A program made the translations under genes and the position numbers. A stretch of DNA of 64,000 bases from Sphingobacterium sp. CZ-UAM (GTDB taxonomy: Bacteria > Bacteroidota > Bacteroidia > Sphingobacteriales > Sphingobacteriaceae): the NCBI RefSeq assembly GCF_002000245.1, contig NZ_MTCM01000001.1:186001-250000 (forward strand), given 5' to 3'. Of the stretch, positions 43,369 to 52,751 are shown in pieces; position 1 is the stretch's first letter; the number at the start of each line of letters is the position of its first letter. The notes under the pieces were generated by a model, which was given only the letters and a program-made list of their open reading frames with translations, was not told the origin of the DNA and did no database searches.

Positions 43369-44706
43369 TTAATTTAAAACAATATGGGGCTCGGGGCCTC
43401 TTCTAATAATTTTCAATACTAACATCAGGAATAACAGTCCCAAAAGAATATATAATCCGACAAATCCGAGTAAGGTAAATAAGGTGTTACCAGAAGATAC
43501 CGTAGGGGATACACCATCTACCATACGCATCAAGTTGTAGACCAACCAGGGTTGCCGTCCGAGTTCGGCTGTATACCATCCTGCGGTATTGGCGATATAA
43601 GGAAAAGGAATCATAAACATAATGATCCATAAGAGCCATTTGGTCTGGTATAATTTATCCCGCCAAAGTAAAACAGTGCCCAAGATCATGATTCCGATAA
43701 ATATTGTGCCTAGGCCGGCCATGATGTGATAACTATAATAAAGACCGGGGACATTGGTGGGATGTAAAGCGTCCTGAAATTCATTCAATCCTTTTATTTC
43801 CGCATCCCAACGCTGATAGGTGAGGAAGCTTAAAACATTAGGAACTGCAATTTTATTGTCCAGTTTTTTGTTTTCCATGTCAGGTTGACCGATAAGGATA
43901 ATCTCGGATCCCCCTTTCTCCGTCTTGAAGATCCCCTCCATGCCTGCGAATGCTGCAGGTTGATATTTCACCACATTTTTGGCCGCTAGATCTCCTGTAG
44001 GAAACGCAACAAGAATGGAGGAAATAGCTCCAAAGATAACGCCGCTTTTAACGAATATCTTGCCAAATTTGCTATGTCTGTCGCTGAGAAGATAGAATGC
44101 TCCAATTGAGGCTACAAAAAAGGAACTTGTGACTAAGGATGCCGCCTGATTGTGTAGATAAGAGGGCCATAACCATGGATTGCTGAATAAAGAACCAAAA
44201 TTGTTCAATACAAATTTGCCATTTTCGAGAATTTCATATCCAACCGGATGCTGCATCCAGGAATGCGTGGCAATAATCAGAAATCCACTCGCCCAGGATC
44301 CAATGAATACCATCAAACCGGAGAGAAAGTGCAGCTTGTGGCCAAGTAATCTTTCTCCAAAGAGAAACATTCCCAAAAAAGAAGACTCCAGAAAAAAAGA
44401 AAACATACCTTCCATGGCCAAAGTTTGCCCAATGATTCCCCCTGTAAGCTCGGAAAACTTTGCCCAATTCGTGCCAAACTGAAATTCCATAGGGATCCCC
44501 GTCACAACACCCATTGTAAAATTCAATGCAAAGATTTTCATCCAAAATTTTGAGGCATGGTTGTAATCTTCGTTGTGGGTTTTTAGAAATTTCCATTTGA
44601 AATAAACAATCATCAAGGATAATCCCATAGTCAATTGAGGGAATAGGTAGTGGAATGTAATTGTAAAGGCAAATTGAAGCCGATTGTAAAGAATCATGTC
44701 TTCCAT
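43369..44706 (-). CDS. cydA: Cytochrome bd ubiquinol oxidase subunit I
   Basis: Heme-bearing subunit of the quinol oxidase; 445 aa. The axial His is near residue 18 (FHYLFPQL), and a second conserved His lies in the TSSFFVASIGAFYLLSDRHSK region. The GRQPW motif is in TAELGRQPWLVYNLMR, and the loop before it holds the heme b595 surroundings. The length is about 70 aa under the long enterobacterial form, so it has the short Q-loop. The start at MEDMILYNRLQFAF is preferred; 21 upstream codons are open but carry no membrane start. It is divergent from a di-heme cytochrome gene. Confidence 0.96.
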   Translation of the reverse strand: MEDMILYNRLQFAFTITFHYLFPQLTMGLSLMIVYFKWKFLKTHNEDYNHASKFWMKIFALNFTMGVVTGIPMEFQFGTNWAKFSELTGGIIGQTLAMEGMFSFFLESSFLGMFLFGERLLGHKLHFLSGLMVFIGSWASGFLIIATHSWMQHPVGYEILENGKFVLNNFGSLFSNPWLWPSYLHNQAASLVTSSFFVASIGAFYLLSDRHSKFGKIFVKSGVIFGAISSILVAFPTGDLAAKNVVKYQPAAFAGMEGIFKTEKGGSEIILIGQPDMENKKLDNKIAVPNVLSFLTYQRWDAEIKGLNEFQDALHPTNVPGLYYSYHIMAGLGTIFIGIMILGTVLLWRDKLYQTKWLLWIIMFMIPFPYIANTAGWYTAELGRQPWLVYNLMRMVDGVSPTVSSGNTLFTLLGFVGLYILLGLLFLMLVLKIIRRGPEPHIVLN

Positions 44707-44844
44707 GGATCCGGAGTTTTGGTTAATGACATTTAAATATAAAATTTTTTTGTCGTACCTAACTCCCACGCTGTATTATTTTTTTTGTCTTATCTTCGCC
44801 CTGATAACAGAAAATGGCGACAAGGGAAGCGGAGCACAGGAGAT

Positions 44845-45831
44845 ATGAAAAAAGCGATAATTTTAATAGGCGTTTTGCTTATACCTATACTCTTTATTGT
44901 ACTCAACAATAAGAACAGGGGCAAAGTGGCTGCGGATAATGTAATATTCCGGGATAAATTATCCGATTATGGTTTGTTCAAAGGGAAAATAGCAGATCTT
45001 GTACCTAATGACCAAGGAGTTTCTTATGAGCTGGCTTCGAGTCTTTTTACAGATTATGCGGACAAAAAACGTGTTATCTTCCTGCCAAAAGGAAAAAAAA
45101 TAGTTGCTTCGGATGATGGACTGCCTGATTTTCCGGATGGAACTATTATTGCCAAATCTTTTTTTTACCCAAATATAGATAGTTTACGAGGGCCTAAATC
45201 AGTCTTGTTAGAAACGCGTCTCCTGATCAACAAAGGGGGACAATGGAATGCAGCGACTTATCAATGGAATTCGGCACAGGATGAAGCTGTCTTATTAGCT
45301 GATAGTGCAATTGTCCCTGTTTCATTTTTAGACGGTAAAGGTGTGAAGCGGCAGACGCATTATATCATTCCTTCCCGTAAGGACTGTATTGCATGTCATC
45401 GCCAAGTGAACCGTATCCTCCCGATCGGTCCCAAAATCAGAAATTTAAATCGGGTTTTGTATCGGGCAAATGATACCATTCAACAGTTGGATTATCTGAA
45501 ACATCTAGGCATACTGGCTATTTCCCCTTTGAGAAAACGAAGTCTGTTACCAAGTTACGAAGACCATAATCAATCTGTCGAGCGGCGTGCAAGAGCTTAT
45601 ATGGAGGTGAATTGCGCCCATTGCCATAATCCTATGGGAACTGCCTATATGACGATGCTCGATCTTAGATTTGAAAGCCCGCTAAACGAAACGGGAATTT
45701 TGCTCAAACAGGCAAAAATTATTGGCCGAATGTCTGTATTGGGTGAGATGCATATGCCCCAAAAAGGTACTACGATACTTCATGCGGAAGGCATCACACT
45801 AATAAAGGACTATCTCAATTCCTTGAAATAA
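44845..45831 (+). CDS. Di-heme c-type cytochrome (SO2930-like)
   Basis: Exported or membrane-anchored protein of 328 aa with an N-terminal hydrophobic segment (residues 2-20). Two CXXCH heme sites are visible: CIACH in SRKDCIACHRQVN and CAHCH in EVNCAHCHNPMG. A Met-rich C-terminal part (GRMSVLGEMHMP) may supply axial Met ligands. The start is the ATG after AGGAGAT; a longer frame would place a basic stretch before the membrane segment. It is divergent from cydAB, so it may serve a linked respiratory function. Confidence 0.8.
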   Translation: MKKAIILIGVLLIPILFIVLNNKNRGKVAADNVIFRDKLSDYGLFKGKIADLVPNDQGVSYELASSLFTDYADKKRVIFLPKGKKIVASDDGLPDFPDGTIIAKSFFYPNIDSLRGPKSVLLETRLLINKGGQWNAATYQWNSAQDEAVLLADSAIVPVSFLDGKGVKRQTHYIIPSRKDCIACHRQVNRILPIGPKIRNLNRVLYRANDTIQQLDYLKHLGILAISPLRKRSLLPSYEDHNQSVERRARAYMEVNCAHCHNPMGTAYMTMLDLRFESPLNETGILLKQAKIIGRMSVLGEMHMPQKGTTILHAEGITLIKDYLNSLK

Positions 45832-45950
45832 ATATTCTATTTGTAGAGTATTTGTATTTAGTATTCACGGATTTATGCATTCCACAACGTGTATTTTATT
45901 GGGAATTTAATAAAATCTATAGAATTAGTAGATTATATTGAAATATCTTT

Positions 45951-45958
45951 TATATTTG
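45951..45958 (+). promoter_or_regulatory. -7 element of the SusC/SusD/sulfatase cluster
   Basis: TATATTTG is an exact TAnnTTTG match. It implies a 5' leader of about 300 nt before the susC ATG at 46262. The -33 box is not clear. Confidence 0.45.
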
Positions 45959-46026
45959 TGAAGGACATCGAAAGCGTACGAGGATGAAAATGGCGTCTTT
46001 GTAGCAAAAGAAAATTTTAATACATT

Positions 46027-46125
46027 ATGAACTATACCAACATTAGTAAAATCACATTCCTTACAAGTTTTACTTTAAAGTCTTTCATGGCTAGAATCCC
46101 TTCTGTAAGAAAAATGCGAATGTGA
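46027..46125 (+). CDS. Candidate leader peptide, 32 aa
   Basis: An ATG-started frame inside the long leader of susC. The product is basic at its end (SFMARIPSVRKMRM) and hydrophobic in the middle (ISKITFLTSFTLKSF). It stops 137 nt before the susC start and precedes a GC-rich hairpin at 46169. I do not recognise a family. It could be a translated attenuator or an unrelated small protein; no ribosome-binding site is evident. Confidence 0.35.
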   Translation: MNYTNISKITFLTSFTLKSFMARIPSVRKMRM

Positions 46126-46168
46126 TCATAGGATAAATTTCCCTTATCTTTTCTCAAATTGACAATTG

Positions 46169-46186
46169 GGGAAGCGCTCGCTTCCC
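46169..46186 (+). promoter_or_regulatory. GC-rich hairpin in the susC leader
   Basis: GGGAAGCG and CGCTTCCC pair perfectly over 8 bp around CT, in an otherwise AT-rich leader, 76 nt before the susC start. Confidence 0.5.
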
Positions 46187-46261
46187 TGAATGTCTTCAAA
46201 ATAGAAACAAGTTTTCGATTGGCGTTGGCACTTGTTAGTATTCACAATTAAATCTTTACCT

Positions 46262-49200
46262 ATGAAAAATTTTAGGGTACTACGGTATTCTACATTGTCT
46301 TTATGTTTAGGCTTATCTTGTCTTGGGCAATATACCTATGCACAAACTGAACCTAAACCCATTATTAATGCATCACTAGCCGGATATATCTACGACAGCC
46401 AGAGCAAATTAGCACTTGGAGATGTAACCGTTCAACTTGAAGCAGTTACACATAGCGTTAAAACGGATCAAAAAGGATTTTTTCAATTTGTTACCGGACA
46501 AAAGTTGCCGCTGTCGATCACTGTTTCACGCGTTGGTTACAATAGAAAGACGATCTCTGTGTCTCAATCCCCTGTTATCATAGAGTTGGAGCCTGTCACC
46601 AAGGATCTGGATGAAGTCATTGTCGTAGGGTATGGAACACAGAAGAAGATTTCTTTGACGAATTCGATTGCTAGTATCGATGGTGAGAAATTGAACAAAC
46701 GCCCTGTTTCTAATACACAACAAGCATTGCAGGGGATGCTACCTGGTGTAACTGTACAGGATTTAGGAGGAAAACCTGGACAATCTGCTGCAAATATTCG
46801 AATTCGCGGATTAACTACTTTTAACACCAATTCAAGCAATACCAGTGGGTATGATTTGAGCAAAAACAATGCGTTGGTTATTGTAGATGGTATCGAGCAG
46901 CCTTGGTCCAAGCTCAATCCAAATGACATCGCTTCAATTTCTGTTTTAAAAGATGCATCTTCCACAGCAATATATGGCTCCCGTGCTACCAATGGTGTTA
47001 TTCTTGTAACGACAAAGAGTGCAAAAACCGGTCATGTTATTATTGATTACAATGGCTACTATGCGGTGCAGAAATCAATCAATCGGCCACAGCAAATGGA
47101 TGTAATATCCTATCTCCAATTGCAGCAGGATGCTTATCGTAACGCCGGGCTGGCTGTACCCGCACGATTTACAGATGAATCAATCGAAAGTTATCGCAAT
47201 GCAACAGATCGTCAAAAATACCCCTTGCCAAACACATGGTTTGAAACCTTATTGAAAACAGCGCCACAGCACGATCACTCGCTATCATTTTCGGGCGGGA
47301 ACGAAGTATTGAAGTCTAGATTAGCAGTGCGCTATAACAAACAAAACGGTATCATCGATAATTATGGTGCAGAATTGGCTGACTTTCGATTGAATAATGA
47401 TTATAAGGCAACATCCTGGCTCAATTTTACTGGAAGTATTAATTACCGTTATAGTAAAGCCTATGAGCCCGGGCGCGATCCGATTAACAACTTCCTTCAC
47501 GGCTCGATGTGGGTAGTTCCCAAATACGATGATGGAACCTATGGATTGAGTACACAAGGAAATAATCCATTGATGTTGATTGAGAAAAGCGGTTATAAAA
47601 AGGTAAGCGAAAATTATTTAAGCTCCATTGTAAAAGCAGATGTACAGCTGTTGGAAAACCTAACTTTTACCTCCCAGTTCGGAGTCCGACTGAATTTTAA
47701 CAACACAAAGACTCTTCTAAATGCCTTTGAAAACAGGGACAGGAATACAGGAATAGTAAAAAGTTTTCCTATAAATTCGTTGACTGAGCTTAGGGACAAT
47801 AACAGTGAATATACCTGGAATAATTTACTTACTTACCAACTGACGAGTGGTTCACATCATATTAAAGCGCTTGCAGGATATTCACAGATCCACAATTACC
47901 AAAACAATCTCACCGCATATCGGGAAAGATTTTATAGTAATGACATCACATCCATTGGGCAAGGGGCGGATGACGCAACCAAAAATAACAATGGATTCGA
48001 CGCACAATATGGATTGCGCTCTTTTTTCGGCAGGCTGAATTATGATTGGAACGGCCGATATCTAGTTGAATTTAATGGTCGATATGATGGTTCATCCCGT
48101 TTTACGGGTGATAAACAATACGGTTTTTTCCCTTCTGCCTCAGCTGGGTGGTTGCTGTCGAATGAGCAGTTTTGGACACCAATAAAAAACTGGCTGAATG
48201 AGTTTAAACTACGTGCTTCTTGGGGTAAAACTGGTAACCAATCTGTCGATCTATATAGTTATTATTCTGCATTGGTGGCGGCCGGTTATAATTTTAGTGG
48301 CAAATCCGTGCAAGGTTATCGACTGGATAGCTACGCGAATCAACAACTTGGCTGGGAATCTACGCAACAGTATGACTTAGGATTGGATGCTTCATTTTTA
48401 AACAATAGATTGGCTTTCACATTGGATTACTATCATAAAGTGACCAATGATATTTTATTAAATTTGGATATTCCGGCTGTGTTGGGGCTAAAACCTTCAC
48501 CTCAGAATGCAGGAACCGTACTTAACCGCGGCTGGGAATTTGCCGTAAATTATCATAAAAGGGCATCGCGTCCCGGTGCTTTTACTTATCAAATCAACGC
48601 TAACTTGGGTATCAACCATAATGAGGTGACGGATTTGAAAGGCACGGGACCCTATATCGTCGGTTCTGATATTGATCCAAGGTATATCATTGCAACGGGA
48701 TTGCCAATCAATACCCTATGGGGCTATAAGACTGATGGGCTATTTCAGTCCGCTGAAGAGATAAAAGCCTATGGCGCAACCTATGCAACAAATACGCAAC
48801 CCGGTGATGTGAAATATGTAGATCTGAATGGAGACGGTGTAATCAATGCGGGTGATATGACAGCTATTGGAAATTCTTTTCCAAAATATACTTTCGGACT
48901 GAATGGTGGCTTTGCCTTCAAAAATTTTGATCTTGATATCCTATTTCAGGGGACAGCAAAAGTTGATGCCCGACTTTCGGGTGCACTGGCAGAGATGGGA
49001 AATCAGGAGGGATTTACCCATGAAATTTATACCGCTAATTATTGGACACCAACACATCCCAATACATCTTTTCCACGCGTGGTGAAATATGATCTGCGCA
49101 ATGTTGCAACCGCTGACAGATTGGTTGTCAATAGCTCATATCTCCGTTTGAAAAATATACAATTAGGATATACTGTTCCACTAAACAGGATAGGGAAAGT

Positions 49201-49357
49201 GAGTGTCAGCAAACTGCGTGTCTATCTGTCTGCTACTAATTTGCTGACCTTCTCCAAACTGAATGAATGGAATTTGGATCCAGAGGCGGAATCGGGAAGG
49301 GCAGTTTATTATCCTCAGACAGCACTGTATACCTTCGGCGTGAATTTGACCCTTTAG
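46262..49357 (+). CDS. SusC/RagA-family TonB-linked outer membrane protein (sulfatase cluster)
   Basis: Complete SusC of 1031 aa. The signal peptide is about residues 1-27 (ending YTYAQ). The carboxypeptidase-regulatory-like domain is about 38-120, and DEVIVVGYGTQKK leads to the plug. The SusC signature is SVLKDASSTAIYGSRATNGVI. The barrel ends FGVNLTL. The start is MKNFRVLRYS; a TTG ten codons upstream is open but gives no signal peptide at its end. SusD follows at 34 nt and a sulfatase at 42 nt. The cargo is probably a sulfated compound. No sigma or anti-sigma gene is adjacent. Confidence 0.95.
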   Translation: MKNFRVLRYSTLSLCLGLSCLGQYTYAQTEPKPIINASLAGYIYDSQSKLALGDVTVQLEAVTHSVKTDQKGFFQFVTGQKLPLSITVSRVGYNRKTISVSQSPVIIELEPVTKDLDEVIVVGYGTQKKISLTNSIASIDGEKLNKRPVSNTQQALQGMLPGVTVQDLGGKPGQSAANIRIRGLTTFNTNSSNTSGYDLSKNNALVIVDGIEQPWSKLNPNDIASISVLKDASSTAIYGSRATNGVILVTTKSAKTGHVIIDYNGYYAVQKSINRPQQMDVISYLQLQQDAYRNAGLAVPARFTDESIESYRNATDRQKYPLPNTWFETLLKTAPQHDHSLSFSGGNEVLKSRLAVRYNKQNGIIDNYGAELADFRLNNDYKATSWLNFTGSINYRYSKAYEPGRDPINNFLHGSMWVVPKYDDGTYGLSTQGNNPLMLIEKSGYKKVSENYLSSIVKADVQLLENLTFTSQFGVRLNFNNTKTLLNAFENRDRNTGIVKSFPINSLTELRDNNSEYTWNNLLTYQLTSGSHHIKALAGYSQIHNYQNNLTAYRERFYSNDITSIGQGADDATKNNNGFDAQYGLRSFFGRLNYDWNGRYLVEFNGRYDGSSRFTGDKQYGFFPSASAGWLLSNEQFWTPIKNWLNEFKLRASWGKTGNQSVDLYSYYSALVAAGYNFSGKSVQGYRLDSYANQQLGWESTQQYDLGLDASFLNNRLAFTLDYYHKVTNDILLNLDIPAVLGLKPSPQNAGTVLNRGWEFAVNYHKRASRPGAFTYQINANLGINHNEVTDLKGTGPYIVGSDIDPRYIIATGLPINTLWGYKTDGLFQSAEEIKAYGATYATNTQPGDVKYVDLNGDGVINAGDMTAIGNSFPKYTFGLNGGFAFKNFDLDILFQGTAKVDARLSGALAEMGNQEGFTHEIYTANYWTPTHPNTSFPRVVKYDLRNVATADRLVVNSSYLRLKNIQLGYTVPLNRIGKVSVSKLRVYLSATNLLTFSKLNEWNLDPEAESGRAVYYPQTALYTFGVNLTL

Positions 49358-49390
49358 ACCATTTTTTGTGTTTTTTTAAATTGAAGAGCA

Positions 49391-50998
49391 ATGAATTTTT
49401 ATAACTATTTATATCAAAAAAGAAATCTTTTTTACGCTTTCATGATCCTATCCTTGCTGACGGCCGGATGCGATAAAGATCTCCTAAATACAGTACCTAC
49501 AGATCGACTTTCGGAAAATATATTTTGGAAAAGTCAAGCAGATGCAGAATTAGCTGTTAATGCATTGTATAATGACCTGGATGGAGCGGAAATTTTCTAT
49601 CTGGATGCGTTAACAGATATTGCGCATGTCAATCAGCCTTTTGCGGTAGACGCGTATATCGAACAAGGAACTTATGATGCATCAAGTTCGCGTCTATATA
49701 ACACCTGGAGTAATGCGTATAAGGGAATTGGTGCCGTCAATTATTTCTTGGCAAATGTCAATAAAATTGAAGGAAGTAAAAATGAAGCATTAATTACGCA
49801 ATATATCAGCGAAGCTCGGGTATTAAGGGCTTATCAGTATATCAAGTTGGCCTATTTATTCGGTAAGGTGCCTTTGGTAAAAACACCGTTGACATTGCAG
49901 GAAGGAAGGGAAGTGCAGCAGGCAGAGCTTGTTGAAATATATGATTTTATTGACAAGGAACTGGAGGAAGCAGCAGCGGGCTTACCTAATTTTTATAGCG
50001 GGAATGATATCGGGAGGATCACGCGCTGGGCAGCCTTAGGCCTGAAGGCACGAGCAGACCTCTATGCAGGACGTTTTGCAGCTGCAGTCAAAGCGGCCAA
50101 GTTAATTATTGATAGTCATCAGTTTGAACTGTATCCTTCCTATGCGACGCTTTTCTCCTATGCAGCAGAAAATAATAAAGAAGTCCTTTTAGATAAGCAA
50201 TTTTTAGAAAATATATATACTCAAAATGTTTTCAGTCAGTTGGCACCTTACAGTCAGCAGAATGGACAAAGCACTTATGTACCGACAAAAGCTTTGGTCG
50301 ATAGTTACGTGACCAGTAACGGACAAGTGATCACAGATGCTGCTGACTATGACGTCAAAAATCCTTATAAAAACCGAGATCCTAGACTTTATCATTCGGT
50401 TTTTTTAGATGGCGATCAACTACCTAGTGGTGCGATTTTTCATCCCGCGCCGAACAGTGGGACCGCCGATGCAGTAGGTAGTACCTATATTGCGTCAACA
50501 ACAGGATTTAATATCAAAAAATATATTGATAAAAAAGACTTCTCCAACCCTTCCAAAAGTGGACTAAATATTATACTGTTACGTTATGCAGAAGTATTGC
50601 TGACTTTTGCAGAGGCTAAAATTGAAATTGGAGAAATCGATGAAAGCGTCTATGCTGCAATTAATCAAGTAAGAAACTCCCGGAATGACGTAAAATTACC
50701 AAATATAAATGCAATAGGAGACAGCGAGCAGCTTCGTCAGCTTGTTCGTCGTGAGCGCACTGTCGAACTTGCTTTCGAAGGCTTACACCTGGCGGACATT
50801 CGAAGATGGAAAACGGCTGAAAAGGTCGTCCCCGGTAAAGTGTATGGTATTACCTATCAAAATAACAAGGGCGAAACGGTTGTAGTTGAAGCAGCTTCCG
50901 AACGTCGTGTTTTCGATCCGCTAAAACATTACCTTTGGCCAATCCCCCAGCGTGAAATAAATCTAAATTCTAACTTACGGCAAAATCCAAATTGGTAA
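49391..50998 (+). CDS. SusD/RagB-family lipoprotein (sulfatase cluster)
   Basis: Surface ligand-binding lipoprotein of 535 aa. The lipobox is LTAGC, about Cys27, followed by KDLLNTVPTDRLSENIFW. The family motifs are IYDFIDKELEEAAAGLP, RWAALGLKARADLYAGRF, ILLRYAEVLLTFAEAKIE and RRERTVELAFEGLHLADIRRWK. It ends with the P-I-P and NPNW C-terminus common to SusD. It lies 33 nt after susC and 42 nt before the sulfatase, so one operon. Confidence 0.96.
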   Translation: MNFYNYLYQKRNLFYAFMILSLLTAGCDKDLLNTVPTDRLSENIFWKSQADAELAVNALYNDLDGAEIFYLDALTDIAHVNQPFAVDAYIEQGTYDASSSRLYNTWSNAYKGIGAVNYFLANVNKIEGSKNEALITQYISEARVLRAYQYIKLAYLFGKVPLVKTPLTLQEGREVQQAELVEIYDFIDKELEEAAAGLPNFYSGNDIGRITRWAALGLKARADLYAGRFAAAVKAAKLIIDSHQFELYPSYATLFSYAAENNKEVLLDKQFLENIYTQNVFSQLAPYSQQNGQSTYVPTKALVDSYVTSNGQVITDAADYDVKNPYKNRDPRLYHSVFLDGDQLPSGAIFHPAPNSGTADAVGSTYIASTTGFNIKKYIDKKDFSNPSKSGLNIILLRYAEVLLTFAEAKIEIGEIDESVYAAINQVRNSRNDVKLPNINAIGDSEQLRQLVRRERTVELAFEGLHLADIRRWKTAEKVVPGKVYGITYQNNKGETVVVEAASERRVFDPLKHYLWPIPQREINLNSNLRQNPNW

Positions 50999-51040
50999 TT
51001 TCTTATATTGCGACATTGTTTCCAATTAAATCATACAATC

Positions 51041-52405
51041 ATGATGCGATATACTAAACTTTTCATGGCAATGACCATGTTTCTCTTCGTTACATTTGTT
51101 AATGCACAAAACAAGAAGCCTAATATAATCCTGATTCTTACAGATGATTTAGGTTATAGTGACCTCGGCTGTTATGGTAGTCCGAATATTTCGACTCCTT
51201 TTTTGGATTCCATCGCCAGCAAAGGTGTGCGTGCAACAAATTTTATGGTGTCGACTCCCTCTTGTACTCCTTCGCGGGCATCTTTGCTGACCGGACGATA
51301 TGCTTCTCGTTATAATCTTCCGGTGCCAATCGGTCCCGGATCAAATGTCGGGCTACCTGATGAGGAGGAAACCATTGCCGAACTACTTAAAAAAGTAGGC
51401 TATCGTACTGGTCTGATCGGTAAGTGGCACCTTGGTGATAAACAGGTTTATCATCATCCCAATAAACAAGGTTTCGATTTTTTCTATGGAATGTTATATA
51501 GTCATGACTATCGCGATCCTTATGTAAAAACAGATTCTGTAATTAAAATCTTTAGGAATAGAAAACCCGAGGTCATTGCTCCCGACGATTCGGATTTAAG
51601 TGCATTATACCATAAGGAAACGGTGAGTTTTATTGAAAATCAGGATAAAGATCATCCATTCTTTTTGTATTACGCGCACAATTTCCCGCATCTCCCATTA
51701 GCCTTTGCGAACAATAAGAACAAATTTGCGGATCAACAGAATGCAGGTCCCTTGGGAGCCGTCATGCGGGAACTGGATCATAATTTTGCTGAACTTTGGA
51801 AGACCGTTGAGAAAAAGGGATTGGCAGATAATACCATTCTGATTTTCTCGAGCGACAATGGCCCATGGATCGCCTATCCTTCGCGGATGTCAGATGACCA
51901 TGCAACAAAAAATTGGCATGTGGGTACGGCTGGAGTATTTAAGGGTTCGAAAGCCGAAACTACGGAAGGTGGAGTGCGTGTGCCATTTATCGTATACGGG
52001 AAAGGATATGCTCAGGAAGGGAAGGTGATTAGACAGGCGATCAGTAATTTAGATGTATTACCGACAATCGCAAAATGGACAGGGGCACCGCTTCCAAAAA
52101 AATCCATTGATGGTCAGGCAATAGATGCTTTATTAAATGGTAAAACAGAAGATCTAAAGGCGGCACACCGACCGATATTTCTAGTAAACTATGGGCATGT
52201 TGAAGCTGTTCGAGCTGGCGACTGGAAATATAGACGCCTACCGGCGGGTGTTAACCAGATATCGGGAAAACCCTACGAGGCGGTAGAAGAACTACATAAT
52301 ATTGCTTGGGACCCGAGCGAAAGAACGAATGTAATTGCAGATTATCCGGAGAAAGCAGCGGAATTACGTGCACTATTTGAAAGCTTTGATGGGAATATGA
52401 AATAG
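51041..52405 (+). CDS. Secreted sulfatase (S1 family, Cys-type)
   Basis: Hydrolyses a sulfate ester; 454 aa. The signal peptide is about residues 1-22 (ending VNAQ). The metal Asp pair is in [15 protein letters not shown]. The formylglycine motif C75-T-P-S-R, in [16 protein letters not shown], requires a maturase or FGE encoded elsewhere. Further active-site residues lie in GKWHLGD and SSDNGPW. The start is the ATG pair before RYTKLF; 11 codons more are open. Co-transcription with SusC/SusD indicates removal of sulfate from an imported or surface-bound sulfated ligand. No glycosidase is in the cluster. Confidence 0.93.
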   Translation: MMRYTKLFMAMTMFLFVTFVNAQNKKPNIILILTDDLGYSDLGCYGSPNISTPFLDSIASKGVRATNFMVSTPSCTPSRASLLTGRYASRYNLPVPIGPGSNVGLPDEEETIAELLKKVGYRTGLIGKWHLGDKQVYHHPNKQGFDFFYGMLYSHDYRDPYVKTDSVIKIFRNRKPEVIAPDDSDLSALYHKETVSFIENQDKDHPFFLYYAHNFPHLPLAFANNKNKFADQQNAGPLGAVMRELDHNFAELWKTVEKKGLADNTILIFSSDNGPWIAYPSRMSDDHATKNWHVGTAGVFKGSKAETTEGGVRVPFIVYGKGYAQEGKVIRQAISNLDVLPTIAKWTGAPLPKKSIDGQAIDALLNGKTEDLKAAHRPIFLVNYGHVEAVRAGDWKYRRLPAGVNQISGKPYEAVEELHNIAWDPSERTNVIADYPEKAAELRALFESFDGNMK

Positions 52406-52533
52406 TCAGGAGATTATGAATTTCCGCTTATAGTGCTAATTTCTCCGTGGGGAATATTGGATCTATTGTGGAAATCGTACCTATTTGCTTTAATGGGTTG
52501 TTTACAAATGCTAGTACTTAACTTGTGACCAAC

Positions 52534-52670
52534 TTAATACCAATTTCGTATATAAAACCAGATCAGTAGGAATTTTATAAGGTATTAACAGGGGGTTAAT
52601 AGGGGAATACCCCTGTTACCCCCCTGCTATATCCCTGTTAAACCCCTATTAAAGGCGAAGTTGGTATTAA
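52534..52670. repeat. 137-bp element with 15-bp terminal inverted repeats
   Basis: TTAATACCAATTTCG (52534-52548) and CGAAGTTGGTATTAA (52656-52670) match at 14 of 15 positions. Inside are AACAGGG, CCCTGTT, AATAGGGG and CCCCTATT in repeated inverted arrangement, with GC-rich runs unlike the surroundings. It may fold into a large cruciform. The flanks AGTACTTAACTTGTG and AGTAGTTAATTTGTG are near-duplicates. It lies between the convergent sulfatase and GH3 genes and has no open frame. It is either a MITE/REP-like repeat or a bidirectional terminator. Confidence 0.5.
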
Positions 52671-52751
52671 TCAGTAGTTAATTTGTGCTCAATAAGTGTT
52701 GAGTGAAAGCAATCTAAAAGTAAAGCCAGTTGCGAATGTGGCAGATCGACT

